64,000 bases of DNA, taken from positions 3,033,490-3,097,489 of the forward strand of contig NZ_CP040005.1 in assembly GCF_005696555.1 (NCBI RefSeq), in the 5' to 3' direction. The stretch is from Actinomyces sp. oral taxon 171 str. F0337 (GTDB lineage Bacteria; Actinomycetota; Actinomycetes; Actinomycetales; Actinomycetaceae). Each line of letters starts with the position of its first letter. Position 1 is the stretch's first letter. Shown piece by piece: positions 8,006 through 15,978 of this stretch. The notes beneath the pieces are model-generated. The model worked only from the letters and a program-made list of their open reading frames with translations, had not been told where the DNA came from and made no database searches. The position numbers were made by a program, and so were the translations under genes.

Positions 8006-10354
8006 TCAGGACACGACAGCGGCCTGCCTGTCCTCGGCGTCCGCGGCGCCCTCAGCATCCTCGGCCTCATCGCCCGAGCTGTCCGTCTCCGGTCGGGCCG
8101 ACTGGCCGGCGTCGACCTCCTTCTGCTCCAGTGCCTGCTCCAGGCCCTCCCCTTCGACGTCGACGACAGGGAGCAGCCGGTCCAGCCATGCCGGCAGCCA
8201 CCAAGCCTTCTCCCCCAGCGCCGCCATGAGCGCGGGAATGAGGGTCATGCGCACGAGGAAGGCATCGGCGGCGATCCCGACGGTCAGACCGAGGGCGATG
8301 GGCTTGACGTAAACGTTGTCGGTGTGAACGAAGGCCATGAAGACGCCGACCATGATGACGGCCGCCGCCACCACGACTTTCGCACTGCCCAGGAATCCGG
8401 TCTCGACCGCCGCCGCGGCCGCCCCACGACGAGCCGCAGGCGTCGCGGAAGTCGCGTCACCGCGCCGCCGGCTCCACTCCTCGCGCATGCGCGAGACGAG
8501 GAAGACCTGGTAGTCCATGGCCAGCCCGAACAGGACTCCCATGACGATGACCGGCAGGAAGGAGATGACGGCGCCGACCTTGGAGACGGCCAGGAGGTCG
8601 GCCGCCCACCCCCAACCGAAGACGGCGCCCACCGCGCCCATGCCCGCCCCCAGCGACAGCAGGTACCCGAGGGTCGCGGTCACAGGAACGGCGACGGAGC
8701 GGAAGACCACCATGAGGAGGATGAGCGAGAGGCCCACCACCACGATGCCGAAGGGGATGAGGGCGGCGTTGAGCTCCTCGGCGACGTCGATCGCGACGGC
8801 GGTCTGGCCGGTGACCATGACGTTGTCGAGCCCGTAGCGGCTCTCATAGTCGCCGGCGTGGGAGCGGATGTTACGCACGAGCTCCATCGTGGCGGGGTCG
8901 GCCTGCGACTTCTCGGGACGGAGCTGGACGAAGGCGAGGGTCCCGTCCTCGTTGGGGGTGGCCAGGGAGACTCCCTCAACGCCGTCGAGCTGGGAGAGGT
9001 CACGGGCCAGGCCCTGAACCGCGGCGACGGAACCAGAGGGCTGAGAGACGTCGGCAATCACGACGATGGGGGAGTTGTAGCCCTCGCCGTAGGCCGCGGC
9101 GACAGCGTCGTAGGTCTCGCGCTGCTGCGACCCCTTCTCGGCGAAACCGTTGTCGGTCAGGGCCAGGCGCAGGCCGCTGGCGGGGACGGCGCACAGTCCC
9201 AGGAGGACGACGACGGCGCCGATGGTCATCCAGGGACGGCGGGTCACTGCGCGCACCCAGCGGGACGCCGGCCTCCGGTCCGCGTCCGCGCCGCTGGCAG
9301 CGACCTTGCCGCGGCGCGGGAGCAGACGCTTCCCGAGGATGCCGATGAGAGCCGGGACGACCGTCAGGGCCACGAGCACGGCCACCGCCACGACCGCCGC
9401 CGAGGCCAGTCCCATCGTGGTCAGGAACCTGATGTCGGCCACGCTCAAACCGCACAGGGCCACGATGACCGTGGTACCGGCGAAGACGACGGCCCCTCCG
9501 GAGGTGGCGGTGGCCCGCCCTGCGGCCTCGGCCGGCTCGACGCCGTCGGCGAGGTACTCACGCGCCCGCGAGACGATGAACAGTGCGTAGTCGATGCCGA
9601 CCGCCAGTCCGATCATGACGGCCAGGACCGGGGTGGTGGAGTTGATGTCGGTGATGCTCGCCGCCGCGAGGATGCCGAGCATGCCGGTTCCCACACCGAC
9701 GGCAGCGGCGATGAGCGGGGTGCCCGCAGCCACGAGGGAACCGAAGGAGATGAGCAGGACGATCGCGGCGATGGCGACGCCGACGAGCTCAACGGCGGAG
9801 ATACCGATCCCCACCTCCTGGTCGATGTTGCCGCTGCGCTGGACCGTCAGAGACGAGTCCATGGCCTCGGTGCGCTCGGCGAGGGTATCGAGGTCTTGGG
9901 CGACGGTCTTGGCCTTCGGCGTGGTTCCGGTGGTGATGGAGCCGACCGAGGCGTCCGCCTGCACCTGGACGAGCACGTGGGTGCCGTCGGCGGAGACGGT
10001 CGACGCCACCCCGGTGGCCTTGTCCCCGAAGGGCGGGGAGACCGTGGCGACGCCGTCGATCTGCGAGGCCCGAAGAGCGAAGGCGTTGACGGCCGGGGCG
10101 TGGTTCTCGATGCGGCCGTTGGAACTGGTGATGAGGACCTGCTCGCTCGTGCCGGCCGCCTGGGGAAGCCGGTCGGAGAGGACCTCCAGGCCCCGCATCG
10201 ACTCGGTACCGGAGATGGTGAAGGTGTCGTCGAGCTGGATACCGGTGGTGGCGACGACGCCACCGAGGGCAGCGATGAGCAGCGCCCAGGCGGCGAGGAC
10301 CCGGGTGGCGTGACGAGCGCACCATCGCCCCAGGGATAGGAGGAAGTTGGACAT
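8006..10354 (-). CDS. MMPL/RND family transporter
   Basis: 782-aa exporter with two MMPL repeats. Each has one N-terminal helix, a large extracellular loop and a five-helix bundle; GLAVGIDYALFIVSRAREYL and GLAMDYQVFLVSRMREEW are the paired proton-relay helices with their DY residues. The acidic/Ala-rich C-tail is about 60 residues. The ATG at 10354 is chosen because GAAAGGG lies just upstream and the sequence before it is not conserved-looking. It is divergent from a TetR gene that probably controls it. Actinobacterial homologues export lipids or drugs; the substrate is unknown. Confidence 0.92.
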   Translation of the reverse strand: MSNFLLSLGRWCARHATRVLAAWALLIAALGGVVATTGIQLDDTFTISGTESMRGLEVLSDRLPQAAGTSEQVLITSSNGRIENHAPAVNAFALRASQIDGVATVSPPFGDKATGVASTVSADGTHVLVQVQADASVGSITTGTTPKAKTVAQDLDTLAERTEAMDSSLTVQRSGNIDQEVGIGISAVELVGVAIAAIVLLISFGSLVAAGTPLIAAAVGVGTGMLGILAAASITDINSTTPVLAVMIGLAVGIDYALFIVSRAREYLADGVEPAEAAGRATATSGGAVVFAGTTVIVALCGLSVADIRFLTTMGLASAAVVAVAVLVALTVVPALIGILGKRLLPRRGKVAASGADADRRPASRWVRAVTRRPWMTIGAVVVLLGLCAVPASGLRLALTDNGFAEKGSQQRETYDAVAAAYGEGYNSPIVVIADVSQPSGSVAAVQGLARDLSQLDGVEGVSLATPNEDGTLAFVQLRPEKSQADPATMELVRNIRSHAGDYESRYGLDNVMVTGQTAVAIDVAEELNAALIPFGIVVVGLSLILLMVVFRSVAVPVTATLGYLLSLGAGMGAVGAVFGWGWAADLLAVSKVGAVISFLPVIVMGVLFGLAMDYQVFLVSRMREEWSRRRGDATSATPAARRGAAAAAVETGFLGSAKVVVAAAVIMVGVFMAFVHTDNVYVKPIALGLTVGIAADAFLVRMTLIPALMAALGEKAWWLPAWLDRLLPVVDVEGEGLEQALEQKEVDAGQSARPETDSSGDEAEDAEGAADAEDRQAAVVS

Positions 10355-10483
10355 GGCAGCCCTTTCAGAAGGTACGGAGATGATCGAATTCGATACGCAA
10401 ACGTACTGGATATATGTATGTATTGAAACCCAGGACGTTGTGACTCCTCGCACCCCCACAGCGCCGGTAAGGTGGGCGGTCTC
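10355..10483. promoter_or_regulatory. Divergent MMPL/TetR promoter region with palindromes
   Basis: This 129-base gap is much more AT-rich than its flanks. It contains a perfect 12-bp palindrome, ATCGAATTCGAT (10383-10394), an adjoining short inverted repeat TACG-CAAA-CGTA, and a TATATGTATGTATTG stretch that can hold -10 boxes. It is the expected place for a TetR operator. Binding is inferred. Confidence 0.6.
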
Positions 10484-11107
10484 ATGACACCGAGCACCGA
10501 CCCGCCAGCCGCCGAGCGCACACTGCGCAAGCGGGAGAACACCCGCGCCCGTCTCATCGAGGCGGCTGCGGACATCATCGCCTCCAAGGGCATCGCCAGC
10601 ACTCGTATTGACGACGTCGTCAAGCAGGCCGGCTTCACCCGGGGCGCCTTCTACTCCAACTACTCCTCGCTCCAGGACATCCTGACCGAGGCCATCGTCA
10701 CGCGCTCCAACACCTTGCTGTCACGGGTCACGCAGGCCATCGACTCCTTCGAGGGCGCTCCCACAATGGACTCGCTCATGGAGCTGCTCGAGGCCATCCG
10801 CCCCGAGGCCCGCACCATCTACCTACTGACCACGGAGTACTCCCTCTTCCAGCTGCGCAACCCCGACAGCCCGACGATCCCCGGGACGGCTCGCGCCGAC
10901 TTCACCGCCAGACTGTCCGGGACGGTCGAGAAGGTGCTCATCCGCATGGGACGCCGCCCCACCGTCCCCACGGCGAGCCTGGCTGACCTCGTCAGCCTGC
11001 TCTTCATGGACTCGATCACCGAGAGCATCGACGGCAGCAGGCTGCGCGACCTCATCGAGGCGGTCATCATCGGGCTGAGCGCGCCAACGAAGGCTGGCGA
11101 CGCCTGA
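10484..11107 (+). CDS. TetR/AcrR family transcriptional regulator
   Basis: 207-aa repressor-type protein. The N-terminal TetR HTH is clear (residues about 17-60: ARLIEAAADIIASKGIASTRIDDVVKQAGFTRGAFYSNYSS), followed by an all-helical ligand/dimer domain. The ATG at 10484 follows AAGGTGGG by about 11 bases; a GTG at 10472 is possible. It is divergent from the MMPL exporter, the usual arrangement for a local repressor of an efflux pump. Confidence 0.9.
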   Translation: MTPSTDPPAAERTLRKRENTRARLIEAAADIIASKGIASTRIDDVVKQAGFTRGAFYSNYSSLQDILTEAIVTRSNTLLSRVTQAIDSFEGAPTMDSLMELLEAIRPEARTIYLLTTEYSLFQLRNPDSPTIPGTARADFTARLSGTVEKVLIRMGRRPTVPTASLADLVSLLFMDSITESIDGSRLRDLIEAVIIGLSAPTKAGDA

Positions 11108-11217
11108 CGCAACTCCGCATCAGGACCTACTTCCCGTCGAAGCGACGGATTCCACGCCGGCGACAGAAGGCCGCAGCGCCCCGCCGACCCCCACTGCACG
11201 CTCTCTACAGCGCCCCA

Positions 11218-11363
11218 ACAGAGCCACCATGCGGCGAATCTGTCCGTACGGGACGACTTTGAATCACAGCAGCCGCACCACGGTTTACAAAGGCCCAGGT
11301 CATCACCCTGTTACTCACAGATACCGGATTCGATCAACCGTCAAAGCCGTCCCATCTGGACAC
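11218..11363 (+). repeat. 146-bp direct repeat module, left copy
   Basis: Aligns without gaps to 12555-12700 at roughly 80% identity by eye. Each copy is bracketed by a GTCC-N5-GGAC palindrome (here 11242-11254 and 11349-11361), with starts 107 bases apart in both copies. The central GCCCAGGTCATCAC and terminal GCCGTCCCATCTGGACAC blocks are identical between copies. Confidence 0.85.
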
Positions 11364-11413
11364 AACGGACACACCTCAATCCACAAGCACCCACTCCAGC
11401 GAGACACACTTTG

Positions 11414-11430
11414 ATGATGTTTGACATCAT
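11414..11430 (+). promoter_or_regulatory. Palindromic operator upstream of the AbiEi/Vsr-like gene
   Basis: ATGATGT-TTG-ACATCAT is a perfect 7-bp inverted repeat ending six bases before the ATG at 11437. A site this close to the start would block transcription or translation initiation if bound; the protein downstream has an N-terminal winged-helix-like region that could bind it. Inferred. Confidence 0.6.
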
Positions 11431-11436
11431 TTACGT

Positions 11437-12396
11437 ATGGATAAGTCATCCAGAATCGAGGAGCTGCTGGCGCGTCTCGCCGCTCACCAGGGAGCAGCGC
11501 GCCTGAGCACGCTGTGCAGCACGCGGACCGAACGGCGTCTTGCCACCCGAGCCGCCGCCGATGGGCTCATTACTCTTCACCCGAACCGCGTGGTCGCGCT
11601 GAAGAGTGCCGACCCTCATTTCATCCTCTGCCGACGCATCAGGGGTGTTATCACCTGTGCCCATGCGATGCAGCACTACGGCCTGCCACTGCAATCAGCG
11701 CCCACAACGTTGCATATCGCCATCCCCGGGAACCGGGGTCACATACCGGACGCAATCGGGCGTGTCGTCACCCACCGGTTGGGCGATCTCATTCTCCCCG
11801 CCGCGGATGCGGCACCGGTGGCTTCCGTGGAACAGGCACTTATCTGCTACCTACGTTGTGCGGACGAGCTTGATGCACTCATCGCACTCGATGCGGCCCT
11901 TCGACTTGGTCTGACGACCCGCTCTCAGCTTGAGAGCCTCCTACGGGGCCCGCGAAACCACCGCTCCCGCACGCTTGTGTCACGGTCGCTCCCCGATGCC
12001 CGCTCTCTCCTGGAGACGATCGCTCGTTATGAGCTAGAAGAGGCCGGATACCGGCCGGCGACGGCAGTGTTCGTCCCCGGCGTTGGAGAGGTGGATCTGG
12101 TGCTGACAGCTCACCCACACGACCTCACCCCCGACACCAAGGCGCTTCGATCAGACAGTCACCCAGCGCTTCTCATCGAAACGGACGGCTACACCTTTCA
12201 CTCCTCCCATCTCGACTGGGAGCACGACCACCTGCGCGACCAGGCCGCGATCACCGCGAGTCACGTTCCATTGCGTCTGACTAGCCGACAGGTCCTCCAG
12301 CACGGCACGGTCGAGATTGTCACCCCCATCGCCATGCGTATGGGAATCACCCCGATCATCCGCTCCAGGCGGGGTGAAGGCACCCTTACCCCATAG
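11437..12396 (+). CDS. AbiEi-like N-terminus with Vsr/DUF559-like nuclease-fold C-terminus
   Basis: 319 aa. The N-terminal half resembles AbiEi-type antitoxin/transcription-factor proteins: a winged-helix-like region, then GVITCAHAMQHYGLP and TLHIAIP. The C-terminal part looks like the Vsr/DUF559 PD-(D/E)XK fold, with VDLVL supplying an acidic residue and LLIETDGYTFH the next acidic cluster, then a helix with RDQ and the late strand PLRLTSRQVL. Codon choice is less GC-skewed than in neighbours, and 146-bp direct repeats flank the gene; both suggest an acquired cassette. No toxin partner is adjacent. The function is unproven. Confidence 0.7.
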   Translation: MDKSSRIEELLARLAAHQGAARLSTLCSTRTERRLATRAAADGLITLHPNRVVALKSADPHFILCRRIRGVITCAHAMQHYGLPLQSAPTTLHIAIPGNRGHIPDAIGRVVTHRLGDLILPAADAAPVASVEQALICYLRCADELDALIALDAALRLGLTTRSQLESLLRGPRNHRSRTLVSRSLPDARSLLETIARYELEEAGYRPATAVFVPGVGEVDLVLTAHPHDLTPDTKALRSDSHPALLIETDGYTFHSSHLDWEHDHLRDQAAITASHVPLRLTSRQVLQHGTVEIVTPIAMRMGITPIIRSRRGEGTLTP

Positions 12397-12735
12397 GTTC
12401 CGAGCACGACGGGCACGGCAGACGAACCGGGGGAACCGTCACCTGGATCATTGGCGGACGCAGACCGCCGCATCTGCCCCGCCCTGGAGCCAGACGTCCC
12501 AGCTCTTGACCCGCGGACGTATGACGACAGCATGTCTTCAGAGCAAAGAGACCGACAGAGTCACCATGCAGCGATTCTGTCCGTATAGGACGACATTGAA
12601 TCGGAGCGCCCGCATCGCGGTTTGTAAAAGCCCAGGTCATCACTTTGTTTCTATTTAATAGTGGATGCGATCGGCCATCAAAGCCGTCCCATCTGGACAC
12701 TTTCAGGGCTCGGGCACCCTCTGTAGGCTCAGCGT
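12397..12735. other. 339-bp intergenic region with direct-repeat module 2
   Basis: No gene supported. It contains the right 146-bp module (12555-12700); 12397-12554 has no counterpart left of the other module and shows nothing recognisable. The promoter of mtnN must lie in or after the repeat. Confidence 0.6.
12555..12700 (+). repeat. 146-bp direct repeat module, right copy
   Basis: Gap-free partner of 11218-11363. Its GTCC-N5-GGAC palindromes are at 12579-12591 and 12686-12698. The loop of the first differs from the left copy (GTATA against GTACG) while both stem arms are unchanged. Confidence 0.85.
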
Positions 12736-13479
12736 GTGAGTCGCACCAGTGCCGCGCCCGTCATCGTCTCCTGCGCCATGGCAGAGGAGGCCGAGCCCTT
12801 CATGGACGCCCTGCCCGAGCGCGCGGCGGCCAAGGCGCCGAACCTGCCGGGCTCCGCGCACGCCTGGTCCCTCCAGCTCCCCGGCGACGAGCGCGAGCTC
12901 ATCCTGGTACGCAGTGGTATCGGGCTCGTGGCGGCCGCGAGCGCGCTGGCGACGGTCCTGGCTCAGGTCCGCCCCGGCGCCGTCGTCTCGGCGGGGACCA
13001 CCGGCGGGCTCGGCCGCCAGGTCGAGGTCGGCGACGTCTGCGTCTCGACGACCCTGGCCTACACCGACGCCGACGCCACCGCCTTCGGCTACGCCCGCGG
13101 CCAGACCCCGGGCCAGCCGGAGACCTTCGGCGGGGACCCGGCTCTGCTGGAGCGCCTGGAGCAGGTGGGCCAGGAGGCCCTGCGCGGCGCCACAGCGTCG
13201 TCGGGCTCGGCGCGGCTGCGCGTCGGTCAGATGCTGGCCGGCAACTCCTTCGTGACGGCTGCGAACGTGGCCGACACTCGTGAGGTCTTCCCCGCAGCGC
13301 TGAGCACCGACATGGAGTCGACGGCTCTGGCGCAGGTGGCGGCGAGTGCCGGCATCCCCTTCGCCTCGGTGCGCGGCGTATCCGACCTGTGCGGCCCGGA
13401 GGCTGGCCAGGACTTCCACATCGCCGCCGAGGAGGCCGCCGCCCGCAGCGCCGCGGTCGTCCTGGCCCTGCTCAGCTGA
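12736..13479 (+). CDS. mtnN: 5'-methylthioadenosine/S-adenosylhomocysteine nucleosidase
   Basis: 247-aa nucleoside hydrolase (Pfs/MTAN family). It removes adenine from S-adenosylhomocysteine and methylthioadenosine, supplying S-ribosylhomocysteine to LuxS. Seen: the N-terminal SCAMAEEAEPF, the glycine-rich GTTGGLGRQVEVGDV, the DMESTALAQVA motif with the ribose-binding Glu, and GVSDLCG with the purine-binding Asp. It starts at GTG 12736. It is slightly longer than the common 230 aa because of a loop near residue 115. A MITE-like repeat follows the stop. Confidence 0.9.
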   Translation: MSRTSAAPVIVSCAMAEEAEPFMDALPERAAAKAPNLPGSAHAWSLQLPGDERELILVRSGIGLVAAASALATVLAQVRPGAVVSAGTTGGLGRQVEVGDVCVSTTLAYTDADATAFGYARGQTPGQPETFGGDPALLERLEQVGQEALRGATASSGSARLRVGQMLAGNSFVTAANVADTREVFPAALSTDMESTALAQVAASAGIPFASVRGVSDLCGPEAGQDFHIAAEEAAARSAAVVLALLS

Positions 13480-13501
13480 TCCACTGACGGCCCCGAGCCT
13501 C

Positions 13502-13578
13502 ACCGACATTTTCTTCATAGATCGACCTGTTCTTCACAAACGACCCGGAGCCGCGTCGTTTCTGAAGAATGTGTCGGT
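13502..13578 (+). repeat. MITE-like 77-bp element, copy 1
   Basis: Bounded by ACCGACATTTTCTTCA (13502-13517) and its imperfect inverse TGAAGAATGTGTCGGT (13563-13578). It contains a second internal TTCTTCA unit 19 bases after the first, and the shared core GACCCGGAGCCGCGTCG. It lies between the convergent mtnN and HxlR genes, where it could also serve as a hairpin terminator. Confidence 0.8.
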
Positions 13579-13603
13579 TTAGTCGGCCTGGCGCAAGCGA
13601 GCC

Positions 13604-13951
13604 TCACCGGCGCGAGTCGTGCTGCGGCGTGAAGGCCGACGTCGGGCAGCTGGCGCCCCACTCGTTCATCGCATCGAGCACCGGCCGCAGGCTCCTGCCC
13701 AGGTCGGTGAGCTCGTAGACGACGCGGGGCGGTACCTCCGGGTAGGCGTGTCGGCTGACGATCCCGCGCGACTCGAACATCCGCAACCGGTTGGTCAGCG
13801 TGTGCGCGCTGATCCCCGGCAGGGCGTCGCGCAGCTCCCCGAAGCGCTGCGGGCCGTGCATGAGCTCGCGCACGATGAGCGTCGCCCAGGGCCCGTCGAA
13901 CAGCAGCAGGAACCTCGCCACCCCGCACTCGGGAAGATCGACCTCACTCAT
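13604..13951 (-). CDS. HxlR family transcriptional regulator
   Basis: 115-aa winged-helix protein. The family signature is clear: CGVARFLLLFDGPWATLIVRELMHGPQRFGELRDALPGISAHTLTNRLR, then the wing VPPRVVYELTDLG. It is divergent from an NmrA-like oxidoreductase gene, the classic arrangement in which HxlR proteins sense redox or electrophile stress and control the neighbour. The N-terminal Cys (EC-G) near residue 8 is the usual position of a sensing cysteine. Confidence 0.92.
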   Translation of the reverse strand: MSEVDLPECGVARFLLLFDGPWATLIVRELMHGPQRFGELRDALPGISAHTLTNRLRMFESRGIVSRHAYPEVPPRVVYELTDLGRSLRPVLDAMNEWGASCPTSAFTPQHDSRR

Positions 13952-13972
13952 GACATCGAAACCTACCCCAAT

Positions 13973-14007
13973 AGTGCAGTTGACGTAACTGATGCACCGT
14001 ATGCACT
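13973..14007. promoter_or_regulatory. HxlR/NmrA divergent operator region
   Basis: AGTGCA (13973-13978) and its inverse TGCACT (14002-14007) bracket an inner palindrome AGTT-GACGT-AACT (13978-13990). All lie in the 65-base gap between the divergent genes. The symmetric layout fits a dimeric winged-helix regulator; binding is inferred. Confidence 0.6.
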
Positions 14008-14016
14008 AATGGCGTC

Positions 14017-14883
14017 ATGGCTGACATCATTCACGGCGCCACCGGCGCCCAAGGCTCCCCCGTTCTATCCGCTCTGACCTCCGCAGGGCGCACCGCCGTC
14101 GCAGCGGTCCGCCATCCCGAGGCGGTCCCCGCCGGCGTCGTCGCCCGGCAGGTCGATCTCGCCTCGGCTGACTCACTCGCCGCCGCCTATGAGGGCGCCG
14201 ACGGCGTCTTCGTCCACCTGCCCATGGGCGCACCCGAGGCGGCGGCCGCCCAGGCCCGGGCCGTCGTCGAGGCCGTCACCCGGGCCCGCCCCGGTCGCGT
14301 CGTCATCTCCACCAGCGGGCAGATCGTCGACCAGCCGGGATCACCGCTGCAGGCGCCCGCGGACAGCCCCATCATGACGCTCATCAACGGCGTGACCGGC
14401 AGCGGCGTCCCCACGGCCGTGGTCGCCCCACGCCTCTACCTGGAGAACCTGCTCTTGCCGGTCGTCCTGGCCCCCACGCGTGAGGAGGGCGTGCTGCGCT
14501 ACCCGCTCCCGACGTCGTTCCCGGTCTCCTGGAGCTCGCACCTGGACGTGGCCGAGGTCGTCGCCCGCCTGCTCACGGACGCCTCCCCCACCACGGGCAC
14601 GGTCGGCGTCGGTCACCTGCCCGGACTGACGGGACCGGATCTGGCCGCGGCCTTCTCCAACCATCTGGGCCGCGAGGTCCATTTCGAGGGCATCACGCCC
14701 GAGGCCTTCGGCGAGCTCATCACGCCGCTCTTCGGGCCGGCCGCGGCGCCGGTCGTCGAGCTCTACCGGGCCCTCAACGCGCAGGACGGCAACACCATCG
14801 CCGAGGACGGCAGCGCCCAGGAGCTCCTGGGGCTACGACCGCGCCCGATCGAGCAGTGGCTGGAGGACCTGGCGGTCTCGTAG
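14017..14883 (+). CDS. NmrA-like NAD(P)-binding oxidoreductase
   Basis: 288-aa atypical short-chain dehydrogenase/NmrA family protein. The Rossmann N-terminus IIHGATGAQGSPVLSAL carries the GXXGXXG dinucleotide motif; AAVRHPEAVPAGV and VFVHLPMG follow as in QOR2/NmrA-type quinone oxidoreductases. Divergent from the HxlR gene and probably under its control. The substrate is unknown; quinone or redox sensing is the usual role. A MITE-like repeat begins eight bases after the stop. Confidence 0.85.
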   Translation: MADIIHGATGAQGSPVLSALTSAGRTAVAAVRHPEAVPAGVVARQVDLASADSLAAAYEGADGVFVHLPMGAPEAAAAQARAVVEAVTRARPGRVVISTSGQIVDQPGSPLQAPADSPIMTLINGVTGSGVPTAVVAPRLYLENLLLPVVLAPTREEGVLRYPLPTSFPVSWSSHLDVAEVVARLLTDASPTTGTVGVGHLPGLTGPDLAAAFSNHLGREVHFEGITPEAFGELITPLFGPAAAPVVELYRALNAQDGNTIAEDGSAQELLGLRPRPIEQWLEDLAVS

Positions 14884-14891
14884 CCGCACTC

Positions 14892-14968
14892 ACCGACATT
14901 TTCTTCACAGACCAACCTCTTCTTCATAGATGACCCGGAGCCGCGTCGATTCTGAAGAAAACGTCGGT
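14892..14968 (+). repeat. MITE-like 77-bp element, copy 2
   Basis: Ends ACCGACATTTTCTTCA (14892-14907) and TGAAGAAAACGTCGGT (14953-14968) are near-perfect inverse copies. The length is the same as copy 1, with the same two internal TTCTTCA units and GGAGCCGCGTCG core. It lies between the convergent NmrA-like and thiamine-binding genes. Confidence 0.85.
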
Positions 14969-15051
14969 CTGTCGGCCGGCGTGGGCGTCTGGGCGCGACA
15001 TCGCGGCGACAGCAGAGAGCGGGCAGGCTGCGGGTGTCTGCCGGGCGCCAC

Positions 15052-15360
15052 TCAGTCGGCCTGGCGCAGGCGGGCCTCGACGCGCTCGACCTTCGCGGCC
15101 ATCTGGCCGGTCCAGCCGGGGCGGATGTCGGCCTTGAGGACGAGCGCCACGCGCGGGCTCACCTCGGCGACCGCCTCGCAGGCCCGCTTGACCACGTCCA
15201 TGCACTCGTCCCACTCCCCCTCGACCGTGGTGAACATCGACGTCGTCTCATGGGGCAGTCCCGAGTCGCGCACTACGCGCACGGCTCGGGCCACCGCCTC
15301 GGAGACTGACCCGTCGGGCGCGTCAGTGGTGGTCGGGGACACGGAGAAGGCGACAAGCAT
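15052..15360 (-). CDS. Thiamine-binding protein (MTH1187/YkoF family)
   Basis: 102-aa small ferredoxin-like-fold protein of the MTH1187/DUF77 family. The family pattern is visible: MLVAFSVSPTT at the N-terminus, then DSGLPHETTSMFTTVEGEWDECMDVVKRA and RVALVLKADIRPG. Members bind hydroxymethylpyrimidine or thiamine and form tetramers. No thiamine genes are adjacent, so the physiological partner is unknown. Confidence 0.85.
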   Translation of the reverse strand: MLVAFSVSPTTTDAPDGSVSEAVARAVRVVRDSGLPHETTSMFTTVEGEWDECMDVVKRACEAVAEVSPRVALVLKADIRPGWTGQMAAKVERVEARLRQAD

Positions 15361-15409
15361 GCGGCCAGGCTAGCCCCGAGGCGCCATCCGGGGCCGCCGC
15401 CGATCGTTC

Positions 15410-15440
15410 TTGCCTTCGAGTGCGCTCGAAGTCCTACGGT
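15410..15440 (+). promoter_or_regulatory. MerR-type operator/promoter
   Basis: CTTCGAG-TGCG-CTCGAAG (15414-15431) is a perfect 7-bp inverted repeat. It sits between a possible -35 TTGCCT (15410-15415) and -10 TACGGT (15435-15440) separated by 19 bases, the long spacing typical of MerR-controlled promoters. The MerR gene starts at 15448, almost directly after, so the transcript would be nearly leaderless. Confidence 0.65.
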
Positions 15441-15447
15441 CTGCACC

Positions 15448-15978
15448 ATGACCAGCGCGATTGCTCCAGACAACGAGCCCGACGACGTCCGGCTCCGCGA
15501 GGCACTCCGCCTCGACTTCGTCCCACCCAGTGACAACGTCGGGCCGGCAACCGGGCCTGGTGCAGCCGGATGGGACATTGCAACCACTGCCGATCGCCTG
15601 GGGGTCAGCGCCCACACTCTGCGCTACTACGAGCGGATCGGGCTCGTGCGGGTGGAGCGTGACGCCTCGGGACACCGTCGTTACGACGCCGCCGGCGTAC
15701 GGCGTCTGGTGTTCCTCACCCGGATGCGGACCTCGGGCATGCCGATCCGCGATCTGCGGCGCTATGTCGCGCTGGTCAAGGCCGGTCGGGACACGGTGCC
15801 CGAGCGCCTGTCCCTGCTCACCGAGCACCGCGACGGCCTGCGCACCCGGATCGACGAGCTCCGGCTGGCACTGTCCGCCACCGAGTACAAGATCACCGTC
15901 TACACGCGGGAGCTGGAGGGGCAAACCACCGTGGACGACATCGACACTTCCGAGACTGACAAGGAGAACCCCTCATGA
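15448..15978 (+). CDS. MerR family transcriptional regulator
   Basis: 176-aa regulator with an unusual 30-residue N-terminal extension before the MerR winged-helix (TTADRLGVSAHTLRYYERIGLVRVERDASGHRRYDA). A recognition wing and a long dimerisation coiled coil (about residues 115-165) follow. There is no metal-binding cysteine cluster, so it resembles the aldehyde/carbonyl-responsive MerR group. Its stop overlaps the start of the carboxymuconolactone-decarboxylase-like gene (ATGA), so the two form one operon behind the palindromic promoter. Confidence 0.92.
   Translation: MTSAIAPDNEPDDVRLREALRLDFVPPSDNVGPATGPGAAGWDIATTADRLGVSAHTLRYYERIGLVRVERDASGHRRYDAAGVRRLVFLTRMRTSGMPIRDLRRYVALVKAGRDTVPERLSLLTEHRDGLRTRIDELRLALSATEYKITVYTRELEGQTTVDDIDTSETDKENPS

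Larger units (their letters stand above)
11108..11436. other. 329-bp intergenic region with direct-repeat module 1 and operator
   Basis: No gene supported. It contains the left 146-bp repeat module (11218-11363) and a palindrome close to the next start codon. The 61-codon frame at 11229-11414 runs through the repeat and is not convincing. Confidence 0.6.

Noticed and set aside
8324-10339. 671-codon plus-strand frame across the MMPL gene
   Set aside because: Antisense of a well-supported transporter; composition is low-complexity and no domain is seen.
11421-11426. TTGACA as a -35 box for the AbiEi/Vsr-like gene
   Set aside because: A matching -10 would fall inside the coding sequence; the hexamer is better explained as part of the ATGATGT/ACATCAT palindrome.
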